From: Spirochaetia bacterium
GTDB lineage: Bacteria; Spirochaetota; Leptospiria; Leptospirales; Leptonemataceae
NCBI GenBank assembly: GCA_029880625.1
Contig: JAOUOA010000142.1
Coordinates: forward strand, 1-6,926
DNA length: 6,926 nucleotides
Reading direction: 5' to 3'
In this document: positions 4,911 to 6,926 of the stretch, one piece after another
Layout of the letters: each line of letters begins with the position of its first letter
How positions within the stretch are numbered: the first letter of the stretch is position 1
Made by a program: the position numbers and the translations under genes
Notes under the pieces: model-generated
What the model was told of the DNA's origin: nothing
Databases searched by the model: none
Seen by the model: the letters and a program-made list of their open reading frames with translations, nothing else

Positions 4911-5795
4911 ATGAATATTAACCACTCCTCCGGTATTGTCAACATCACAGGAATATTTATTATATTTTTTATGATGACTTCTTTAGCCAGCTGCGCTACG
5001 CCGCGATATTCTGTTACTGTAAAAACCATTCAGGAATATGAAAATAAAAAAAGACTGCTGAAAGAAAAAAGTCAGTACAATTCAGAAGCAGAAGAAGAAA
5101 TTGATAAAAATTATAAAATAGCAAAAAAGAAAATTGGTAAAATTGCGGACAATATAAGGCCAACGGAAGAAAGTAAAATAGCTGTATATCTTGAAAATCC
5201 TCCGCCAGATGTTACTGAATATATGCTATATAATGCAAAAACAGATATTGTGCTTTCGCGAACATTTAAATCTAAAGATAATTCTTTCGAATTTCTCGGA
5301 ACCATTCAGCCGGGTCCCCGGGTGACGGGCGGAAGTTTTGAGGATATACCCCCTTCTACATTAAAAGGTAAATTTTATATTGGACAATACAATGAGAAAT
5401 GGAGAAATTATTACTGCAAAATCAATGCTCCCTTTGGAATTCTTTGGACATTTAGTTCGCTTATACCTACTACCTGGCCCTGTTTTACAGACAGAAAACC
5501 AGGTCATGAAATAAGAAAAAAATATTTCATTCAGGCAGGGAAGAGAGCTGCCGTTGCAATAAACGGAAATGCTATCATTGTATATCCTCTTCACACGATG
5601 AATGATCAGACCGGACAAATTCTCGATGAATGGACGGGAGCAAGCATTTATGTTATAAACTACCATGGAATGGGCACCGGCAGGGGGAAGATCATTAAAA
5701 TTCCGAAGAAGATCGATGATAAATCAAATGAAAGTAATTGTGTAAAAACCCTCGGCGGCGGTGCTTCCTGTACAACAAAACTGCATGGATTTTAA
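4911..5795 (+). CDS. Array lipoprotein P3, unknown function, cysteine-bearing tail
   Basis: A 294-residue member of the array family, clearly closer to P1 and P4 than to P2. The lipobox is SLAS-C with lipidation at Cys28. The charged helix (about 40-88) includes EYENKKRLLKEKS, nearly identical to P4. A beta-like segment ends at FEFLG (130), and a variable loop of 29 residues follows. The core motifs QYNEKWRNYYC (Cys169) and IPTTWPC (Cys191) are intact. The GGN motif reads INGN here, an otherwise unusual change within the array. Trp241 and the strand IYVINYHGMG follow. The tail differs from P1 and P4: it carries two extra cysteines (277 and 287) and ends KLHGF, matching the pseudogene at 1485-1803, so these two are probably the most closely related pair at the 3' end. 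It has a good ribosome binding site (AAGGA) and its own likely promoter. The membrane-anchored location is inferred from the lipobox; the function is unknown. Confidence 0.9.
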   Translation: MNINHSSGIVNITGIFIIFFMMTSLASCATPRYSVTVKTIQEYENKKRLLKEKSQYNSEAEEEIDKNYKIAKKKIGKIADNIRPTEESKIAVYLENPPPDVTEYMLYNAKTDIVLSRTFKSKDNSFEFLGTIQPGPRVTGGSFEDIPPSTLKGKFYIGQYNEKWRNYYCKINAPFGILWTFSSLIPTTWPCFTDRKPGHEIRKKYFIQAGKRAAVAINGNAIIVYPLHTMNDQTGQILDEWTGASIYVINYHGMGTGRGKIIKIPKKIDDKSNESNCVKTLGGGASCTTKLHGF

Positions 5796-5875
5796 ATAAA
5801 TCATTGCTGAATATTTATACGGCATTCGTCAGTGTAAACTCAGCGAAAGCAGAAAATTTAATTTTAAGAATTTTT

Positions 5876-5902
5876 AATTGCACTTTATGTATGCAATTTT
5901 TT
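5876..5902 (+). terminator. Possible rho-independent terminator after P3
   Basis: AATTGCA (5876-5882) and TGCAATT (5892-5898) form a perfect 7-base stem with a 9-base loop, running into six T residues (5897-5902). It lies 80 bases past the P3 stop and 52 before the P4 start. The stem is AT-rich, so termination would be weak, and a palindromic regulator site is the alternative. Confidence 0.4.
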
Positions 5903-5928
5903 AATTATACTACTGAAATAATTATAAT
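5900..5928 (+). promoter_or_regulatory. Possible promoter of P4
   Basis: TATAAT (5923-5928) is a perfect -10 hexamer. A weak -35, TTTAAT (5900-5905, three of six matches), lies 17 bases upstream. The predicted start near 5935 is just before the ribosome binding site and about 20 bases before the ATG, which fits the short leader predicted for P3. Confidence 0.4.
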
Positions 5929-5942
5929 TTCCAGTTCTGTGA

Positions 5943-5950
5943 GAGAGAAG
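5943..5950 (+). promoter_or_regulatory. Ribosome binding site that sets the P4 start at 5954
   Basis: GAGAGAAG lies three bases before ATG 5954, where a typical lipoprotein signal peptide begins. The frame is open back to 5738, inside P3, but the added 72 residues do not resemble any other family member. Confidence 0.6.
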
Positions 5951-5953
5951 CAT

Positions 5954-6790
5954 ATGAATTTAATACTCAAGTCTAAAAATCCGGCTTTACTCGTTAAATA
6001 TATCATCTTATTGATATTGTTTTTTAATCTTATAGCCTGTGCCACAGTTCGATATTCTGCAAATGTTGAAACAATTCCCGAATACGAAAATAAAAAAAGT
6101 CTGCTTAAAGAAAAAAGCAAATATAACCCGGATGCTGAAGAAGAGCTTGTAAAAAATTACAAAAAAGAAAAAAAACAGATTCAAAAAAAAGCAGATCATG
6201 TGTCGCGGCAGCAAGAAAAAAAAATAGGAATTTTTCTTGAAAATCCTCCCGCTGATGTTACCGAATACAGGATTTATGATGAAAAATCAGAAATTGTAAT
6301 TTCCCGCACTTTTACCTCAAAGGATAAATCTTTTGAATATATGGGCATGGTAAAACCACTTGCGCAAAATGCTTTTAAACAGGTATTTTTTCTTACAAAA
6401 TATAATGAACCCTGGAGAAACTATTTCTGCAGAATCAATATACCGTTGGGTATAATTGGTGCTTTTAATTTTTGGATTCCAACTACTTGGCCCTGTTATT
6501 TTAATATGTGGACAAATGAAACAATTGAGGATGATAAAAAACATTCAATTCAAGCAGGGCAGAGAGCTGCAGTTGTCATGGGAGGAAATGCAATCATTGT
6601 TTACCCGCTTCACAAAATGAATGTGCAAAACGGTCGGGTAAATACAAATTGGTATGGTTCGTCTATATACATAATAAAATATCACGGCAAGGGAGCCGGC
6701 AAAGGCAAGGTAATAAAAATCCCGAAAAAAATCGATGATGATAGTGGTGTACGCGGCGGAAGCAGCAGCGGAGCCTTGCAGGCATACTGA
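5954..6790 (+). CDS. Array lipoprotein P4, unknown function
   Basis: A 278-residue member of the array family. The signal peptide ends FNLIA-C with lipidation at Cys29. The segment TVRYSANVETIPEYENK closely follows P1 and P3. The charged helix (about 48-90) is extremely Lys-rich and encoded partly by A tracts of 8, 8 and 9 bases (6168-6224). The beta-like segment GIFLENPPADVTEY ends at FEYMG (131). The variable loop is the shortest of the four at 18 residues. The core KYNEPWRNYFC (Cys159) and IPTTWPC (Cys181) is intact, followed by AGQRAAVVMGGN, Trp233 and the strand IYIIKYHGKG. The tail GGSSSGALQAY matches P1's tail closely in protein and in DNA. The start was moved from 5738 to 5954 because only the latter gives a signal peptide, the family's usual length and a ribosome binding site. 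It probably faces the periplasm or the cell surface. Its function is not visible from the sequence. Confidence 0.9.
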   Translation: MNLILKSKNPALLVKYIILLILFFNLIACATVRYSANVETIPEYENKKSLLKEKSKYNPDAEEELVKNYKKEKKQIQKKADHVSRQQEKKIGIFLENPPADVTEYRIYDEKSEIVISRTFTSKDKSFEYMGMVKPLAQNAFKQVFFLTKYNEPWRNYFCRINIPLGIIGAFNFWIPTTWPCYFNMWTNETIEDDKKHSIQAGQRAAVVMGGNAIIVYPLHKMNVQNGRVNTNWYGSSIYIIKYHGKGAGKGKVIKIPKKIDDDSGVRGGSSSGALQAY

Positions 6791-6926
6791 TCCCTTAATG
6801 CAAAGAAATTCATCAATTTTAAAAAACGCCTCGAAAATCTTCTTACTGGGGGCAATACAATTCATACTTGACCTTTCAGAAATTCCTAAAATATTTGAAT
6901 TTGAATAAAATAATGAAAATTAGATA

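Noticed and set aside
5738..5953. N-terminal extension of P4 overlapping the end of P3
   Set aside because: The frame happens to be open, but the extra residues have no counterpart in the other copies, and the signal peptide and ribosome binding site point to 5954.
6913..6926. ATG at 6913 as start of a further gene (MKIR...)
   Set aside because: Only four codons are visible and there is no ribosome binding site. The TTGACC at 6868-6873 has only a poor -10 partner, so nothing can be supported.

Overview
The window is AT-rich and carries two minus-strand genes at the left (1-1406) followed by a plus-strand array of lipoprotein genes (about 1485-6790). All five intact plus-strand genes begin with a lipoprotein signal peptide whose lipobox is loose by E. 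coli standards (FINC, FTNC, FGYC, LASC, LIAC). Relaxed lipoboxes, a low-GC genome, lineage-expanded lipoprotein families and ankyrin-repeat lipoproteins together suggest a spirochaete, perhaps of the Leptospirales or Brachyspira type. Promoters close to the sigma-70 consensus argue against Bacteroidota. The taxonomic assignment is an inference; no universal marker gene is present.

Layout. Positions 1-781 (minus) are the N-terminal 260 codons of an exported protein cut by the window edge. A 12/12 consensus sigma-70 promoter sits so close to its ATG that the mRNA is predicted to be leaderless. Positions 948-1406 (minus) encode a small, unrecognised, membrane-anchored or secreted protein. Positions 1485-1803 (plus) are a decayed copy of the lipoprotein family that fills the rest of the window. 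They are followed by 282 bases without a gene, which contain repeats and promoter-like sequence. Four intact family members then follow: 2086-2961 (P1), 3053-3889 (P2), 4911-5795 (P3) and 5954-6790 (P4). An ankyrin-repeat lipoprotein (4011-4775) lies between P2 and P3. Three starts are set downstream of the longest open frame on the basis of ribosome binding sites and signal peptides: 3053, 4011 (GTG) and 5954.

The family. Each intact P protein has a lipidated Cys near residue 26-29, a Lys/Glu-rich probable helix, a conserved beta-like segment, and a loop that varies from 18 to 39 residues. After the loop come a YNExWRxxxC motif, a hydrophobic stretch, and an IPTTWPC motif whose Cys lies at fixed spacing from the first. 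A helix ending in a GGN-type motif and a closing strand (NYxGxG) follow. I do not recognise a named family. The pattern of an F-x-x-L/M-G turn followed later by an Ala-rich helix and GGNxΦΦ loosely recalls small envelope proteins of the RcsF/YbjQ kind. The proteins are most likely periplasm-facing or surface lipoproteins. Four intact copies plus one pseudogene point to duplication, divergence and loss, possibly with gene conversion at the 3' ends. What they do together is not visible from sequence. Each gene has its own ribosome binding site and gaps of about 90-160 bases separate them, so the array may be several transcription units rather than one tight operon.
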